From Chitinophagaceae bacterium PMP191F (GTDB lineage Bacteria > Bacteroidota > Bacteroidia > Chitinophagales > Chitinophagaceae): 64,000 nt of DNA. The stretch spans positions 24,234-88,233 of the forward strand of contig LGYU01000023.1 of the NCBI GenBank assembly GCA_001302245.1. Direction: 5' to 3'. Positions within the stretch are counted from its first letter, which is position 1; each line of letters starts with the position of its first letter. A model generated the notes under the pieces. The model was not told where the DNA came from. It did no database searches and saw only the letters and a list, made by a program, of their open reading frames with translations. The position numbers and the translations under genes are program-made. Positions 10,742 through 21,103 of the stretch are shown here, piece after piece.

Positions 10742-10958
10742 AAACTGGATGATTTTGTTTGATATAACTTTTCAACTTATATGCCAATGCATTACACAGG
10801 TTGTTAATTTGTATTAACAGCTGCGTGAAGGAATTTGTAAAATTTCTATGCCAACAAACAAAAAGAGTATTACAGTATTGCACATCACTAACGTTAATCA
10901 GCAAACTATACCAACAAGAAAAGATTAACCTGTTGCAAGGTTATCGTGTACGGTATTA

Positions 10959-11960
10959 TCAAAGTGTAAGACCAGCCATTACAGAAAATACTGTATGGAA
11001 CTTGTCTGTACCATCAGGAAGATAATAGTCAAATAATACCTGCGGCTGGATCAGCCAACGCTTCCTGAGATAGCTGCCTCTTAATACCAAACCGGCAGAC
11101 AATACTTCAAAATTTGACTGTTCGGAGATCTGTTGATTACTTGGCTGGGAATTGATGCGGATCTTTGCGAAATTATAGGAATAAGCGGTATTAAATCCAT
11201 AACGCTGCGTGCCTCCATTCAGCAATAACACGGGAGTAAAGGTAATAATGTCTTCTTTACCCAATACATCGTACCAGTTAAAATCTTTGCGCAATGAAAA
11301 TCCTACAGAAAAGTCTTCCACCGATTCTGTATTCCTTCTTACTACTGACAGCAACCTGCGTCGCAGCAGTAATAGTTTTCTTAACCGGGCAAATTCTCTT
11401 TTCTGGTAATCTTCATTGCTACCCCATCCGTAAGTAAAACTGATGGTAGGTCTCAGCCACCATTTTTTATACGAGAAATAGGCAAATATTTCGTTCTGTA
11501 TGGGCGTGGTATAAAAATCGAGTGAATCTTTGGTGAAGTATTTTGTAAAAGAAACCCCGGTTGAAAAGTTTCGGTTGATAAGATCGTACGAGGGGCTGAT
11601 GGCGTACTGGAAGATATTGAGACCCGAATTGTCGCCAATTACTGTTCCGTATGCAGATAAACCAAGCCCGGATTTGTGAAAATACCCGATAGTGGGAGAA
11701 AATAACAATCGCTGTTTTGTGGAATAATATACCGTGTTTTTTTCCTGGAAGCTAAAAAAGCCCGTACCAACGCCTACACTTACCGCCAGGAAACTATGCG
11801 GAGCAGACATGGAATCCAGGAATTTATCAAAATCCCGCATCAGTGAATCCAACACAGCGGTTGAGTCACGCGATGCGAACAATGAGTCCAGTTTTCCCTG
11901 GCCTTTTACTACTGTATGCATAGCCGCAATCAGTAAAAACAGCAACCAAAACTTCTTCAT
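10959..11960 (-). CDS. Hypothetical exported protein, probably outer-membrane
   Basis: 333 residues with a signal peptide (about 1-20, MKKFWLLFLLIAAMHTVVKG). Alternating strands rich in Tyr, Ser and Phe follow, and the protein ends HTVFSVMAGLTL, which fits a beta-barrel terminus. I do not recognise a named family. The gene is divergent from the LytTR regulator at 12107, with about 146 bases between them. Confidence 0.6.
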   Translation of the reverse strand: MKKFWLLFLLIAAMHTVVKGQGKLDSLFASRDSTAVLDSLMRDFDKFLDSMSAPHSFLAVSVGVGTGFFSFQEKNTVYYSTKQRLLFSPTIGYFHKSGLGLSAYGTVIGDNSGLNIFQYAISPSYDLINRNFSTGVSFTKYFTKDSLDFYTTPIQNEIFAYFSYKKWWLRPTISFTYGWGSNEDYQKREFARLRKLLLLRRRLLSVVRRNTESVEDFSVGFSLRKDFNWYDVLGKEDIITFTPVLLLNGGTQRYGFNTAYSYNFAKIRINSQPSNQQISEQSNFEVLSAGLVLRGSYLRKRWLIQPQVLFDYYLPDGTDKFHTVFSVMAGLTL

Positions 11961-12106
11961 GCAGGTCTTTGCGATTAAATCCGGATTAAGAATTCAAGGT
12001 TAGAACGCAAATTTGAATAAAAAATTGGCACCAGGTTTAACGATTGTATTATTTTCCTTACCTTAATCCTTACGTATATATTTAAACTTTATCACTGAAA
12101 AGCAGC

Positions 12107-12802
12107 ATGATACGATGCCTGATAGTTGATGATAATGAAATGGCCAGGCTTACCTTGCACCAATTGGCCAAACATACCGGCATGCTTGAAGTGATCGCTG
12201 AATGCAATAACGCCATAGAAGCGCACCGGTACATCACCACACATTCCGTAGAACTTGTTTTCCTGGATATCGAAATGCCAGGCATGACGGGAATAGAATT
12301 GCTGAAATCGATCCCCCGCAACCCCCTGATCATTTTTACCACTTCCAACAAACATTATGCAGCCGAGGCATTTGAATTGCAGGTGGTAGATTACCTGGTT
12401 AAGCCCTTTACATTGCCACGCCTGCTGGCAGCACTGGAAAGGGTGCGTGAAATTATGCAACGTACAGACAATGAAATCAAAACCATAGAAAATGAGCACC
12501 TTTTTATAAAAGACAACGGTATCCTGAAAAAAATAAAGCTGGATGATATTCTGTGGCTGGAAGCAATGGGCGATTATATCAAAATATATGTACCCGGCAA
12601 ATGGTACATTGTTAAAACCACGCTGAAAGCTGCGGAAGATAAGATCACCTCTCCGCGGTTTATGCGTGTACACCGCAGCTACATCGTAGCGCTGGACAAG
12701 ATCGATGCCATTGAAGATGGCGTGCTGACCATTATGAATAAAGCAGTACCGGTAGGCGAAAGCTATCGCCCGCTGTTAATGCAGAAACTGAACCTATTGT
12801 AA
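12107..12802 (+). CDS. LytTR-family response regulator
   Basis: 231 residues. The N-terminal receiver domain (1-120) has the acidic pocket in VDDNE, the phospho-acceptor Asp54 in FLDIEMPGM and the conserved Lys99 in DYLVKPF. The C-terminal LytTR DNA-binding domain (about 130-228) contains FIKDNGILKKIKLDDILWLE and the FMRVHRSYIVALDKID segment. It controls transcription when phosphorylated by a histidine kinase. The hybrid kinase gene starts 83 bases downstream and is the obvious partner, although hybrid kinases can also signal through their own Hpt domain. Confidence 0.9.
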   Translation: MIRCLIVDDNEMARLTLHQLAKHTGMLEVIAECNNAIEAHRYITTHSVELVFLDIEMPGMTGIELLKSIPRNPLIIFTTSNKHYAAEAFELQVVDYLVKPFTLPRLLAALERVREIMQRTDNEIKTIENEHLFIKDNGILKKIKLDDILWLEAMGDYIKIYVPGKWYIVKTTLKAAEDKITSPRFMRVHRSYIVALDKIDAIEDGVLTIMNKAVPVGESYRPLLMQKLNLL

Positions 12803-12885
12803 AAATATTGGCGAATCAGGATGATGTCGAATGGCATTGTGAGACAAGAGAGGGCGAACCGGCACGTTCACAAACGAATTTGCAA

Positions 12886-15513
12886 ATGAAAACGAGGTTT
12901 AAAACCAATTTCCTGGTCTACATTATTGTTGTTTGTATACTGGTATTTATTACTGTAAGTACCATCCTGCAACTCAATACTGAAAAAAGTATTCATGAAC
13001 TGGATGCAGGCAACCAGCAAACCACTACCCTTTTCAACGTACACTCGCAGGTACAAAAGGTAATTACCGACGCCATTACCATCGAAACCAAAATAAGAGG
13101 CTTTGTTATTACAGGTGATGAAAGCTTTATTGGAGGTGTGCAGGATACCATGATCAACCTGAAGATGGACCTGGAAGAATTGCAGAAAGTAGCCATGACA
13201 GAGCTGAACAAATCGCAGTTCACTGTACTGGCAAATCTTACAGACCGCAAGATAGCCGGCAGCAATTTTCTGATCAATACCTATTACCGGAAGGGCAAAG
13301 CAGCGGCAGAACAGTTCATTGCATCACGCCAGGGTAGCATTATACGTGACAGTATTATGCTGATAGCCGTTCAGATTGAAAAACAACTGGAGCAAACACT
13401 TACTTCCAATTTAGATAACAACCGCGCACGCTCACAATCAGTATTGGGCTTAAGCCGCACATTAACTGTACTGGCCATAATAGCCACCTTCCTGTTATCA
13501 TTGATTGTGATTCGTCACCTCCGCCATCAACACCTGCTCATCAATGAGCTGGAACGCTCCAATATCAGCGAAGCCGATGCACGCAAACAGATAGAAAAAG
13601 TATCGGCAGATGTATACGACCTGTACAACCACGCACCTTGTGGCTATCATTCACTGGATAAAGAAGGCTATTATCTTGCAATTAACGATACAGAACTTAA
13701 CTGGCTGGGATATACCCGCGAAGAAATAATCGGCAAGATCAGATTCTCTGATCTGCTGGATGAGGAAAGTGTGGCGGTATTCAGACAGAACTTTACAGAG
13801 TTCAAAAAAAATGGCAAGGTGAATAACCTGCGGTTCAACCTGCTGACCAAACAAGGCACCCAGCTTCCTGTTCTGTTAAGCGCTACCGCCATCTATGACG
13901 CATCCGGTAATTATATATCCAGCCGCTCCACCATGTACGATGTTACAGATCAGCTAAAACATGAACAGGAATTAAAAGAAGCCAGGAATATTGCAGAAAA
14001 TTCGGCCAGGGTAAAAGAACAGTTCCTGGCCAATATGAGTCATGAAATCCGTACACCGATCAACTCAGTGATTGGTTTTACCAACCTGCTGCAGAAAACA
14101 CCCTTGTCCGAAGAACAATCACAGTTTGTAATACTGATACAATCGGCCAGTGAAAACCTGCTGACCATTATTAATGATATTCTCGATATTTCAAAAATAG
14201 AAGCCGGCATGTTGCGGATTGAAAAAAATCCCTTCAGCCTGCGTGGCCTGTGCAGTTCAGTAGAAACCATGTTCTACCACAGGGTACGTGAAAAAAAACT
14301 GGCTTTCTCCATTACTGTACAGGAACAGATACCCGATACCCTGCAGGGTGACGCCATACGGCTTACCCAGATACTGGTTAACCTGATCAGCAATGCCATC
14401 AAATTCACCCATCACGGCAGCATTGCTGTTTCCATTACTACCATTACACAAAACGAAGAACGCATTAAACTGCTTTTTTCTGTAAAAGACAGTGGAATCG
14501 GTATTCACGACCATAAAGTAGGATCTATTTTTGAACGGTTTGAACAAGGCGAAACAGATACCACCCGCAAATACGGGGGTACAGGGCTTGGTTTATCCAT
14601 TGTAAAGAACCTGGTACAGATACAGGGAGGTACCATTTCTGTAAAAAGTGAATATGCAAAAGGCGCTGAATTCCTGGTAGAAATGGAATATGACTTGTTA
14701 CCGCAGGGAAGCCTGCCTGTAGAAAGTACATTGATAGATCCGGACAATCACCTGAAAGATTTCAATGGGGTAAAAATACTGGTAGCAGAAGATAACCAGA
14801 TGAACCAGTTGCTGATCCAGTATATATTTAAAAACTGGCAACTCAATTTTGCACTGGCTGAAAATGGTAAGGAAGCAGTTGAAAAATTACAACACGAAAC
14901 ATACGATCTCTTATTGCTGGATATACAAATGCCCATTATGGATGGATATGCCGCAGCACAAACCATCCGCAGTGAATTGCACAGCAATATTCCTATCATT
15001 GCGATGACCGCACACGCTCTGGCGGGCGAACGCGAAAAATGTCTGAGCTATGGTATGAATGATTACATTTCGAAACCCCTGCACGAAAATGAATTGTTCA
15101 AGCTGTTAAAAAAATATCTTGCCACACCACGCGAACCGGTAGACAACCTGAAAAATAAATTCCAGTTTATCAATATTGATTTCCTGTACGACCTGGTAAT
15201 GGGCAATGAAGATTTTCTGAAAAACATCGTACGGCAATTTCTGAAACAATTCCCCGGCGAAATGGATGCCCTGCAGGAAGCGGTGGAACAGAATAATGCA
15301 CGCCAGGTTGCTACACTGGCACACCATATCCAATCTACCGTATCGGTACTCAGCAAAGGTACCCCGCTTATGCAACAATTGGAAAAACTGGAATTACTGG
15401 GCAAACAGAAAGCCAAACAAGCTATCCTGAAAGAAGAATTCACCCTATTGAACAGCTACAAAAAAAGCTTGCTGGAAGAAGCAGACAAGCTGCTGAACAT
15501 CAATATCATTTAA
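12886..15513 (+). CDS. Hybrid sensor histidine kinase (CHASE3-PAS-HK-REC-Hpt)
   Basis: About 875 residues. An N-terminal TM helix (residues 8-28), a periplasmic CHASE3-type four-helix region (35-185) and a second TM helix (190-212) are followed by a PAS domain (about 240-355). The HisKA domain has His386 in NMSHEIRTPINSV, and the ATPase has N- and G-boxes NLISNAIKFT, DSGIGI and GTGLGLSIV. A receiver domain has Asp679 in LLLLDIQMP. A C-terminal Hpt domain has His813 in LAHHIQSTV. A complete phosphorelay is thus in one polypeptide. I prefer the ATG at 12886, directly before the TM helix, to a TTG at 12808. Confidence 0.88.
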   Translation: MKTRFKTNFLVYIIVVCILVFITVSTILQLNTEKSIHELDAGNQQTTTLFNVHSQVQKVITDAITIETKIRGFVITGDESFIGGVQDTMINLKMDLEELQKVAMTELNKSQFTVLANLTDRKIAGSNFLINTYYRKGKAAAEQFIASRQGSIIRDSIMLIAVQIEKQLEQTLTSNLDNNRARSQSVLGLSRTLTVLAIIATFLLSLIVIRHLRHQHLLINELERSNISEADARKQIEKVSADVYDLYNHAPCGYHSLDKEGYYLAINDTELNWLGYTREEIIGKIRFSDLLDEESVAVFRQNFTEFKKNGKVNNLRFNLLTKQGTQLPVLLSATAIYDASGNYISSRSTMYDVTDQLKHEQELKEARNIAENSARVKEQFLANMSHEIRTPINSVIGFTNLLQKTPLSEEQSQFVILIQSASENLLTIINDILDISKIEAGMLRIEKNPFSLRGLCSSVETMFYHRVREKKLAFSITVQEQIPDTLQGDAIRLTQILVNLISNAIKFTHHGSIAVSITTITQNEERIKLLFSVKDSGIGIHDHKVGSIFERFEQGETDTTRKYGGTGLGLSIVKNLVQIQGGTISVKSEYAKGAEFLVEMEYDLLPQGSLPVESTLIDPDNHLKDFNGVKILVAEDNQMNQLLIQYIFKNWQLNFALAENGKEAVEKLQHETYDLLLLDIQMPIMDGYAAAQTIRSELHSNIPIIAMTAHALAGEREKCLSYGMNDYISKPLHENELFKLLKKYLATPREPVDNLKNKFQFINIDFLYDLVMGNEDFLKNIVRQFLKQFPGEMDALQEAVEQNNARQVATLAHHIQSTVSVLSKGTPLMQQLEKLELLGKQKAKQAILKEEFTLLNSYKKSLLEEADKLLNINII

Positions 15514-15541
15514 GCATAGTAAAATATTCAATTGATTATCA

Positions 15542-15575
15542 AACGCTTGAATTATATTCAGGCGTTCTTCTTGTA
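15542..15575 (+). terminator. Terminator after hybrid kinase
   Basis: Stem AACGCTTGAA / TTCAGGCGTT (10 bp, one G-T pair) with loop TTATA, followed by CTTCTTGT. It lies 28 bases after the stop of the kinase gene. Confidence 0.7.
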
Positions 15576-16221
15576 TGCTATCACTCCGGCATGCAGTTTT
15601 CTCTGCCAATACCCAGTTTTTCCGGTTCACCGGCGTTTCTGCCGGTTCGGGCTACGCTTTTGAGGTGTTCAACGACACATTGTCCATAACCCCTGTTCTG
15701 CCTACTATCTTTGAGTTGTAAATGATAGCAAAACAGTTAGTAGCAAAATAAAAGTTCTGGTTTACTAAAATTTATCTGAGCAATCCCTAAACCCTTAGAA
15801 ACCCTGGTTAAGCCCTGATGGTAGAAAATTGCCCCTAAACACTAAACCCATTTTTTCTGTTTTCGTGAACCGCAGAGAAAGAATCGTAGAAAGAGAGAAC
15901 CCGTCAACATTGTCCGGGAGCTACTCACACTCCGTAACTTCCGGACATGTTGTTTTTATTGAATTTGATTGATTGTGGTAACCCAACCCTTGTAGTAACC
16001 CAACAGGTAAACCCCAACCCAAACCTGGAAAAGTGCAAGACCTCGGCGATTGCAGCATCCGTGGTTTTTCTAACAACTGACAGCGGATCAGCAGCATTCT
16101 GATTACTGACTTTTTTCATACGTGATAATAATCCAGTATCCGACTTAGTCCGTACTACTCGTAAACATTTCCAATTGTTACCCCTTCCGGTCCAAACCGT
16201 TAGAAAGTGTTTGTATCCCCC
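15576..16221. other. 650-base gene-free stretch with C-rich tracts and a hairpin
   Basis: No credible gene. Three things stand out. At 15906-15951, AACATTGTCCGG pairs with CCGGACATGTT around a 23-base loop and is followed by GTTTTTATT, which is terminator-like. Clustered CCC runs lie at about 15785-15850 and 15977-16024, so the minus strand carries four or more G3-4 tracts. No promoter of the TAnnTTTG type is obvious. A minus-strand ORF of 106 codons crosses the region but looks like chance. Confidence 0.35.
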
Positions 16222-16259
16222 AAAGGATTGTTTGTTCTGCAACAAACAATCCTTTTTTT
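16222..16259 (+). terminator. Strong hairpin terminator with no clear upstream gene
   Basis: Stem AAAGGATTGTTTGTT / AACAAACAATCCTTT with loop CTGC, followed on the plus strand by TTTTA. On the minus strand the T-run is only TTT, so plus-strand use looks better, yet no plus-strand gene is seen for 700 bases upstream. It also lies 16 bases past the metallophosphoesterase stop and may serve that gene. Confidence 0.75.
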
Positions 16260-16274
16260 ATTATTACACATTAT

Positions 16275-17522
16275 TTATACCAGTTCAATTACTGTAATTT
16301 CCGGTAAAATACCTACTCTGCCCGGGTAACCGATAAAACCGAAACCACGGTTTACATACAATTTCTGTTTTCCTTCTTCATACAAACCCGCCCACTGTTT
16401 GTAAATGTATTGAACAGGGCTCCATTTAAATCCTGGTACTTCCAGCCCAAACTGCATACCATGTGTATGTCCGGCCAGCATGAGGTCAATAGCCGGATAT
16501 TCCGGGCGAACCTGTGCATCCCAATGGCTGGGATCGTGACTCATTAATATTTTAAAAGGAAATTGTTCTGCTCCTGAGTAAGCCTCCTTCATTTTACCAT
16601 ATTTTGGAAAATTGCCGCGGGCGCTCCAGTTCTCAATACCAATCAGCACAATCTGTTGTCCGTCTTTTTCAAGAATGGTATTTTCATTCATCAGCAAACG
16701 CCACCCCATTTCGCCATGGATCCTTTTCAGGTGCTCCAGGTTGGCTTGTTTTATTTCCTGGCTTTCCCAACGCACATAATCACCATAATCATGATTACCC
16801 AGTGTTGAATACACCCCCATCGGTGCTTTCAGTTTACTGAAAACATCCATATAATCTGCCATTTCTGTAGCACGGTCATTCACCAGATCGCCGGTAAAAA
16901 GAATGAGATCGGGCTTTTGGGCCAGGGCCAGTTCTACCCCTTTTTCAACGGCTTTTTTATCGGTAAAACTGCCGGAATGAATATCGGACAACTGGACGAT
17001 TTTCATGCCTTTAAACGCCAGCGGCAGGTTATCAAACGCCAGTTGCACACGGTTTACATGATAGCGGTACTTATTTCCAAATCCATACAACAGGGTACCA
17101 AACAAACCACCTCCTGCCGCCAGTCCCAGCCAACTGAAAAAAGTAGAACGCGGCATACCCACTGCCCAAGGACTGTTGGATACAGACGGGTTGCTGAACA
17201 GCTTTCCCAGCAACCACATGCCACCACGCCTGATATCATCAATAGCCAGAAATACTGCTGCCAGTAATTTGGAAAAGAATAACCCTACTACAATGGCAAA
17301 CAGGTACGTTCGCACCATACGGGGCCATGATTCATAATTGAGATACGGCAATACCGCCAGGGTAATAACTGACAATGCCGAAAAAAACCAGTAAATGATA
17401 ATAATTGTTGACCTCACCCGCGGAGAAGAAGTGGGCAATACCACTTTAATAGCCTGGTAAATATAAATATCCAGCAATATCATAATGCCTACCACTACCC
17501 ATAGAAAACCTGAATTGCGCAT
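16275..17522 (-). CDS. Membrane metallophosphoesterase (YkuE/YaeI-like)
   Basis: About 415 residues. Several hydrophobic segments (roughly 8-28, 40-60, 75-100 and 130-150) anchor the protein. The calcineurin-like phosphoesterase domain follows. Its metal ligands are visible in VQLSDIHSGSF, LILFTGDLVNDRA, STLGNHDYGDY, ILMSHDPSHWD and LMLAGHTHGMQFG. Membrane enzymes of this layout include UDP-2,3-diacylglucosamine-type phosphohydrolase relatives, but the substrate is not decided by the sequence. I start at the ATG at 17522 (MRNSGFLWVVVGIMIL), since the 25 residues before it do not look like protein. Confidence 0.85.
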   Translation of the reverse strand: MRNSGFLWVVVGIMILLDIYIYQAIKVVLPTSSPRVRSTIIIIYWFFSALSVITLAVLPYLNYESWPRMVRTYLFAIVVGLFFSKLLAAVFLAIDDIRRGGMWLLGKLFSNPSVSNSPWAVGMPRSTFFSWLGLAAGGGLFGTLLYGFGNKYRYHVNRVQLAFDNLPLAFKGMKIVQLSDIHSGSFTDKKAVEKGVELALAQKPDLILFTGDLVNDRATEMADYMDVFSKLKAPMGVYSTLGNHDYGDYVRWESQEIKQANLEHLKRIHGEMGWRLLMNENTILEKDGQQIVLIGIENWSARGNFPKYGKMKEAYSGAEQFPFKILMSHDPSHWDAQVRPEYPAIDLMLAGHTHGMQFGLEVPGFKWSPVQYIYKQWAGLYEEGKQKLYVNRGFGFIGYPGRVGILPEITVIELV

Positions 17523-17740
17523 ATTACTCTGATAATTTATCTGACAAAATATTTTCCCGGATATGCAAAATAATAAACTCGCACCAATGCATTGCAACCG
17601 TATTAATAAGACGGCCTATAACCACAATGTGCTGGCATTTATCAACAGTGAAGCCGACGGCAGACAGGTTTTACCGGTGTCCGGGAATCCTGTTAATGTC
17701 CTGTGGGAGCATCATTCCGCACGGTGATAATGTCAATTCG

Positions 17741-17771
17741 TTGTTACAGTTGCGGTGAACCCTTATTTTTG
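17741..17771 (+). promoter_or_regulatory. Bacteroidota-type promoter for the UPF0173 gene
   Basis: TTG at 17741-17743 and TATTTTTG (TAnnTTTG) at 17764-17771 with a 20-base spacer, matching the -33/-7 pattern of the phylum's primary sigma factor. The start codon at 17817 is 45 bases downstream. Confidence 0.65.
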
Positions 17772-17816
17772 CGGTCCTTAAATAGTTTCCGGACTGTTGA
17801 ACGAATTATAAAAACT

Positions 17817-18500
17817 ATGCAACTAACCTTTTACGGTCATTCTTGTTTTTTGGTAGAAATTAAAGGTAAAAAGCTTCTTTTCGACCCTTTTATTACCTAT
17901 AATGAGCTTGCCAGAGATGTGGTGGATGTGAATGCGATAGAGGCAGACTACATTCTGCAATCGCATGGCCATATTGATCATATTGCCGATGCTGTAAGCA
18001 TTGCCAAACGTACAGGAGCCAAAGTGATCAGTAACTGGGAAATTCACGAATGGTTTAACAAACAGGGTGTGGCCAATACCCACCCGATGAATACCGGCGG
18101 CAAATGGAACTTTGGCGATTTTACGGTAAAATGTGTTGTAGCCCAGCATTCTTCCGGTCTTCCGGATGGGTCTTACGGAGGCAATCCATTGGGTTTCATA
18201 GTATATACAGATGAAGGAATTTTTTACTACAGTGGCGATACCGCCCTTACCCTGGATATGCAGTTGATTCCCCGTTGGGCAAAACTAAATTTTGCTATCT
18301 TACCGATTGGAGACAATTTTACTATGGACGCAGCAGATGCGGCCGAATGTGCCCGGATGATCCAGTGTACCAATGTTGTAGGTGTACATTATGATACATT
18401 CGGATTCATTAAAATTGACCAGGAAGCGGCAAAAGAAACGTTTAAAAAAGCAGGTGCCACATTGCACCTGGTAGAGATTGGCAAAAGCATTCAACTGTAA
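17817..18500 (+). CDS. UPF0173 metal-dependent hydrolase
   Basis: 227 residues of metallo-beta-lactamase fold. The family start [15 protein letters not shown] is followed by [12 protein letters not shown], the metal motif [42 protein letters not shown] and [10 protein letters not shown]. The reaction is unknown for the family. The ATG at 17817 is preferred over the upstream frame opening because the promoter at 17764 lies inside the longer ORF. The parA gene follows 62 bases later on the same strand. Confidence 0.88.
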   Translation: MQLTFYGHSCFLVEIKGKKLLFDPFITYNELARDVVDVNAIEADYILQSHGHIDHIADAVSIAKRTGAKVISNWEIHEWFNKQGVANTHPMNTGGKWNFGDFTVKCVVAQHSSGLPDGSYGGNPLGFIVYTDEGIFYYSGDTALTLDMQLIPRWAKLNFAILPIGDNFTMDAADAAECARMIQCTNVVGVHYDTFGFIKIDQEAAKETFKKAGATLHLVEIGKSIQL

Positions 18501-18562
18501 ACAGTCAAAACAACCATCCTTTACAGGCGCAAAGATGCCGTAAAGGTGAAATTAAACATACA

Positions 18563-19363
18563 ATGACCCGAGTAATAGGAGTAGCAAATCAGAAAGGTGG
18601 TGTAGGTAAAACCACTTCTGCCATTAACTTGGCAGCCAGCCTGGCTGTGCTTGAATTCAGAACATTGCTGGTAGATGCCGACCCGCAGGCAAACAGTACC
18701 ACGGGTACCGGCTTTGACCTGCATAATATACAGCAGAGCCTGTACGACTGTATGGTGAACAATACTACCGCCAGAGATGTCATCCTCAAATCAGAGATAC
18801 CCTATCTGGATATTATCCCATCTCACATTGACCTGGTAGGTGCCGAAATTGAAATGATCAATTATCCCAACCGCGAAAGCGTGTTGAAAAACATATTGGA
18901 CCAGGTAAAACAGGACTATGATTTTGTGATCATCGACTGTTCACCCTCACTGGGCCTTATCACTGTAAACGCACTGGTAGCAGCCAACTCTGTAATTGTA
19001 CCCGTGCAAACAGAGTTCTTCGCCCTGGAAGGTTTGGGTAAATTGCTGAACACAATTAAGATTGTTCAAAGCAGGCTGAACCCCGACCTGGTGATTGAAG
19101 GTATTTTAATGACTATGTACGACGGACGTTTGCGCCTGTGCAACCAGGTGGTGAATGAAGTTCGCAAACACTTTGACGAGATCGTTTTCAGTACTATCAT
19201 CCACCGCAACGCACGTATCAGCGAAGCGCCCAGCGTAGGTAAACCGGTTATTCTGTACGACGGACAAAGTAAAGGCGCTATGAACTATCTGAACCTTGCC
19301 AAAGAGATTCTGCAGAAAAATGATATGACGAAAATCAAGCAGGAAGAACGGATACTGGAGTAA
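18563..19363 (+). CDS. parA: Chromosome partitioning ATPase ParA (Soj)
   Basis: 266 residues. The deviant Walker A motif [17 protein letters not shown] is at residues 9-25, [12 protein letters not shown] forms the Walker A' region and [11 protein letters not shown] is Walker B. ParA-type ATPases act with ParB bound at parS to segregate chromosome origins. The parB gene starts 88 bases downstream. Together with the DUF5683 gene and dapB this forms the order usual in Bacteroidota. Confidence 0.95.
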   Translation: MTRVIGVANQKGGVGKTTSAINLAASLAVLEFRTLLVDADPQANSTTGTGFDLHNIQQSLYDCMVNNTTARDVILKSEIPYLDIIPSHIDLVGAEIEMINYPNRESVLKNILDQVKQDYDFVIIDCSPSLGLITVNALVAANSVIVPVQTEFFALEGLGKLLNTIKIVQSRLNPDLVIEGILMTMYDGRLRLCNQVVNEVRKHFDEIVFSTIIHRNARISEAPSVGKPVILYDGQSKGAMNYLNLAKEILQKNDMTKIKQEERILE

Positions 19364-19451
19364 GCAGTACCAGGTCTGAGGTATGAATTACAGCAATCAA
19401 TTCACTACTGACGACACACAATTTCAACGAAACAAGAAAGACAAACTTATA

Positions 19452-20372
19452 ATGAGTAACCCCAAGCAAAATAATAAAGACGCGTTAGGAAAAGGGATAC
19501 GTTCCCTGTTGCAGAGTATTGATTCAGATTTAAAAAACAATGCAGGCAATCTCAAGGCCGGTGTTGCGGAAGCTGCTACCCATATACAGCGTATTGCTGT
19601 AGAAGAAGTAGAGACCAACCCCAAACAACCGCGTCATGATTTTGACGAGCAGGCATTGAATGAGCTGGCGGCCTCTATTAAGTTGCACGACCTGGTACAA
19701 CCCATTACCGTATCCAGACTACCCAGCGGAAAATACAGGCTTATTTCCGGTGAACGTCGCTGGCGCGCAGCCAAAATTGCCGGTTTAAAAGATGTACCTG
19801 CCTACATACGCCAGGCCAATGACCAGCAATTACTGGAACTGGCATTGCTGGAAAACCTGCAACGCGAAGACCTGAACGCAGTAGAAATTGCGCTGAGCTA
19901 TAAACGTATGATGGAAGAGTTAACCTACACTCAGGAACAGGTAGCTGAAAGAATGGGTAAAGAAAGAAGCACTGTTGCCAACTATATACGCTTGCTGAAA
20001 CTGCCACCAGACATTCAGGTTGCAGTACGTAAAAATGATATCAGCATGGGACATGCGCGTGCTATCATCAATGTAGATACCGTAGACAAACAATTATATA
20101 TTTTCAACGAGATCAGAAAACGCAATCTGTCTGTACGCCAGACAGAAGAACTTGTACGTCAACTATACAAAACAGCCGTCCCTGTTAAAGATTCTGTAAA
20201 AGCAAGCCTGCCTCCTGCCTACAAAAAAATTGAGGATAACTTAGCATCACATTTCAGTACCAAAGTGAACCTCAATCACAGTAAAAAAGGACATGGCAGC
20301 ATTACGATTGAGTATTATTCATTGCAGGACCTGAATAAAATACTTGACCAGATTGGTGTAACAGCCAATTAA
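19452..20372 (+). CDS. parB: Chromosome partitioning protein ParB
   Basis: 306 residues. The N-terminus has the typical ALGKGIRSLL, the nuclease-like ParB domain has NPKQPRHDFDEQALNELAAS and the CTPase motif SGERRWRAAKIAG, and the helix-turn-helix lies at YTQEQVAERMGKERSTVANY. A short C-terminal dimer region follows. It binds parS sites; I did not find a parS consensus in the window. I use the ATG at 19452 (MSNPKQNNKDALGKG) rather than the one at 19383, because the family starts close to the GKGIRSL motif. Confidence 0.93.
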   Translation: MSNPKQNNKDALGKGIRSLLQSIDSDLKNNAGNLKAGVAEAATHIQRIAVEEVETNPKQPRHDFDEQALNELAASIKLHDLVQPITVSRLPSGKYRLISGERRWRAAKIAGLKDVPAYIRQANDQQLLELALLENLQREDLNAVEIALSYKRMMEELTYTQEQVAERMGKERSTVANYIRLLKLPPDIQVAVRKNDISMGHARAIINVDTVDKQLYIFNEIRKRNLSVRQTEELVRQLYKTAVPVKDSVKASLPPAYKKIEDNLASHFSTKVNLNHSKKGHGSITIEYYSLQDLNKILDQIGVTAN

Positions 20373-20382
20373 GCGGATGTGC

Positions 20383-21039
20383 ATGACGAAAACTTTCCTG
20401 ACCATTTCAGTGGCCTTGTTGCTGCCAATGCTGGCGTTTACACAACGACACGACAGTCTTATGGCCGACAAACCGGCTCCTGTGCGGGTGGTAGCAGGGA
20501 AAACGGTATTGGAGGTTGATACGGCATTGCATCCCAAACACAGCCCCAGGAAAGCAGCGCTCCGTTCAGCCATCATTCCCGGCTGGGGACAGGTATACAA
20601 TAAAAAGTACTGGAAGCTTCCCATTGTATATGCAGCTATTGGCATACCTACTTATCTTTTCTTCGACAACAAGAAATGGTACAACAAAACCAGGTATGCC
20701 CTGGTGGTGGTTGCCAACGGCACTACCGATGCAGACAGTTTATCCAAAGTAGATGCCTCACTGGCATCACTGGTACGCAATAAAGCCACTACCTCGTTGC
20801 TCAATTACCGCAATGAATTTCGCCGCAACATGGATTACTCTATCCTGTTCGGTCTTTTATTCTGGGGACTGAATGTGGTAGATGCCACCGTAGATGCGCA
20901 TCTGAAAGACTTCGATATCAGTGACGACCTGAGCCTGAAAGTTAAGCCTGTTATATTTCCCGGGGCACAGGCCGCAGGTGTAAGCCTGGTGTTTACAGTA
21001 GGTAAAACTCATCTAAAAACTCTACCTTCGTCCCGCTGA
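20383..21039 (+). CDS. DUF5683 domain membrane protein
   Basis: About 218 residues with a signal peptide (MTKTFLTISVALLLPMLAFTQ). The conserved block KAALRSAIIPGWGQVYNKKYWKLPIVYA is present at about residues 50-80, followed by a TM segment (AIGIPTYLFF) and a second one (YSILFGLLFWGLNVVDATVDA). This is the DUF5683 pattern, whose members sit between parB and dapB in many Bacteroidota. The function is unknown. The start is 10 bases after the parB stop, so the two are likely cotranscribed. Confidence 0.8.
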   Translation: MTKTFLTISVALLLPMLAFTQRHDSLMADKPAPVRVVAGKTVLEVDTALHPKHSPRKAALRSAIIPGWGQVYNKKYWKLPIVYAAIGIPTYLFFDNKKWYNKTRYALVVVANGTTDADSLSKVDASLASLVRNKATTSLLNYRNEFRRNMDYSILFGLLFWGLNVVDATVDAHLKDFDISDDLSLKVKPVIFPGAQAAGVSLVFTVGKTHLKTLPSSR

Positions 21040-21103
21040 AAAAATGATGCTCTGACACATCATTCAGTAATTACAGCAAATCATTTCCCGAAAAAACATA
21101 TAC

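Noticed and set aside
15925..16245. 106-codon minus-strand ORF in the gene-free stretch
   Set aside because: Its composition follows the C-rich tracts, it crosses a terminator-like hairpin and it has no domain-like pattern.
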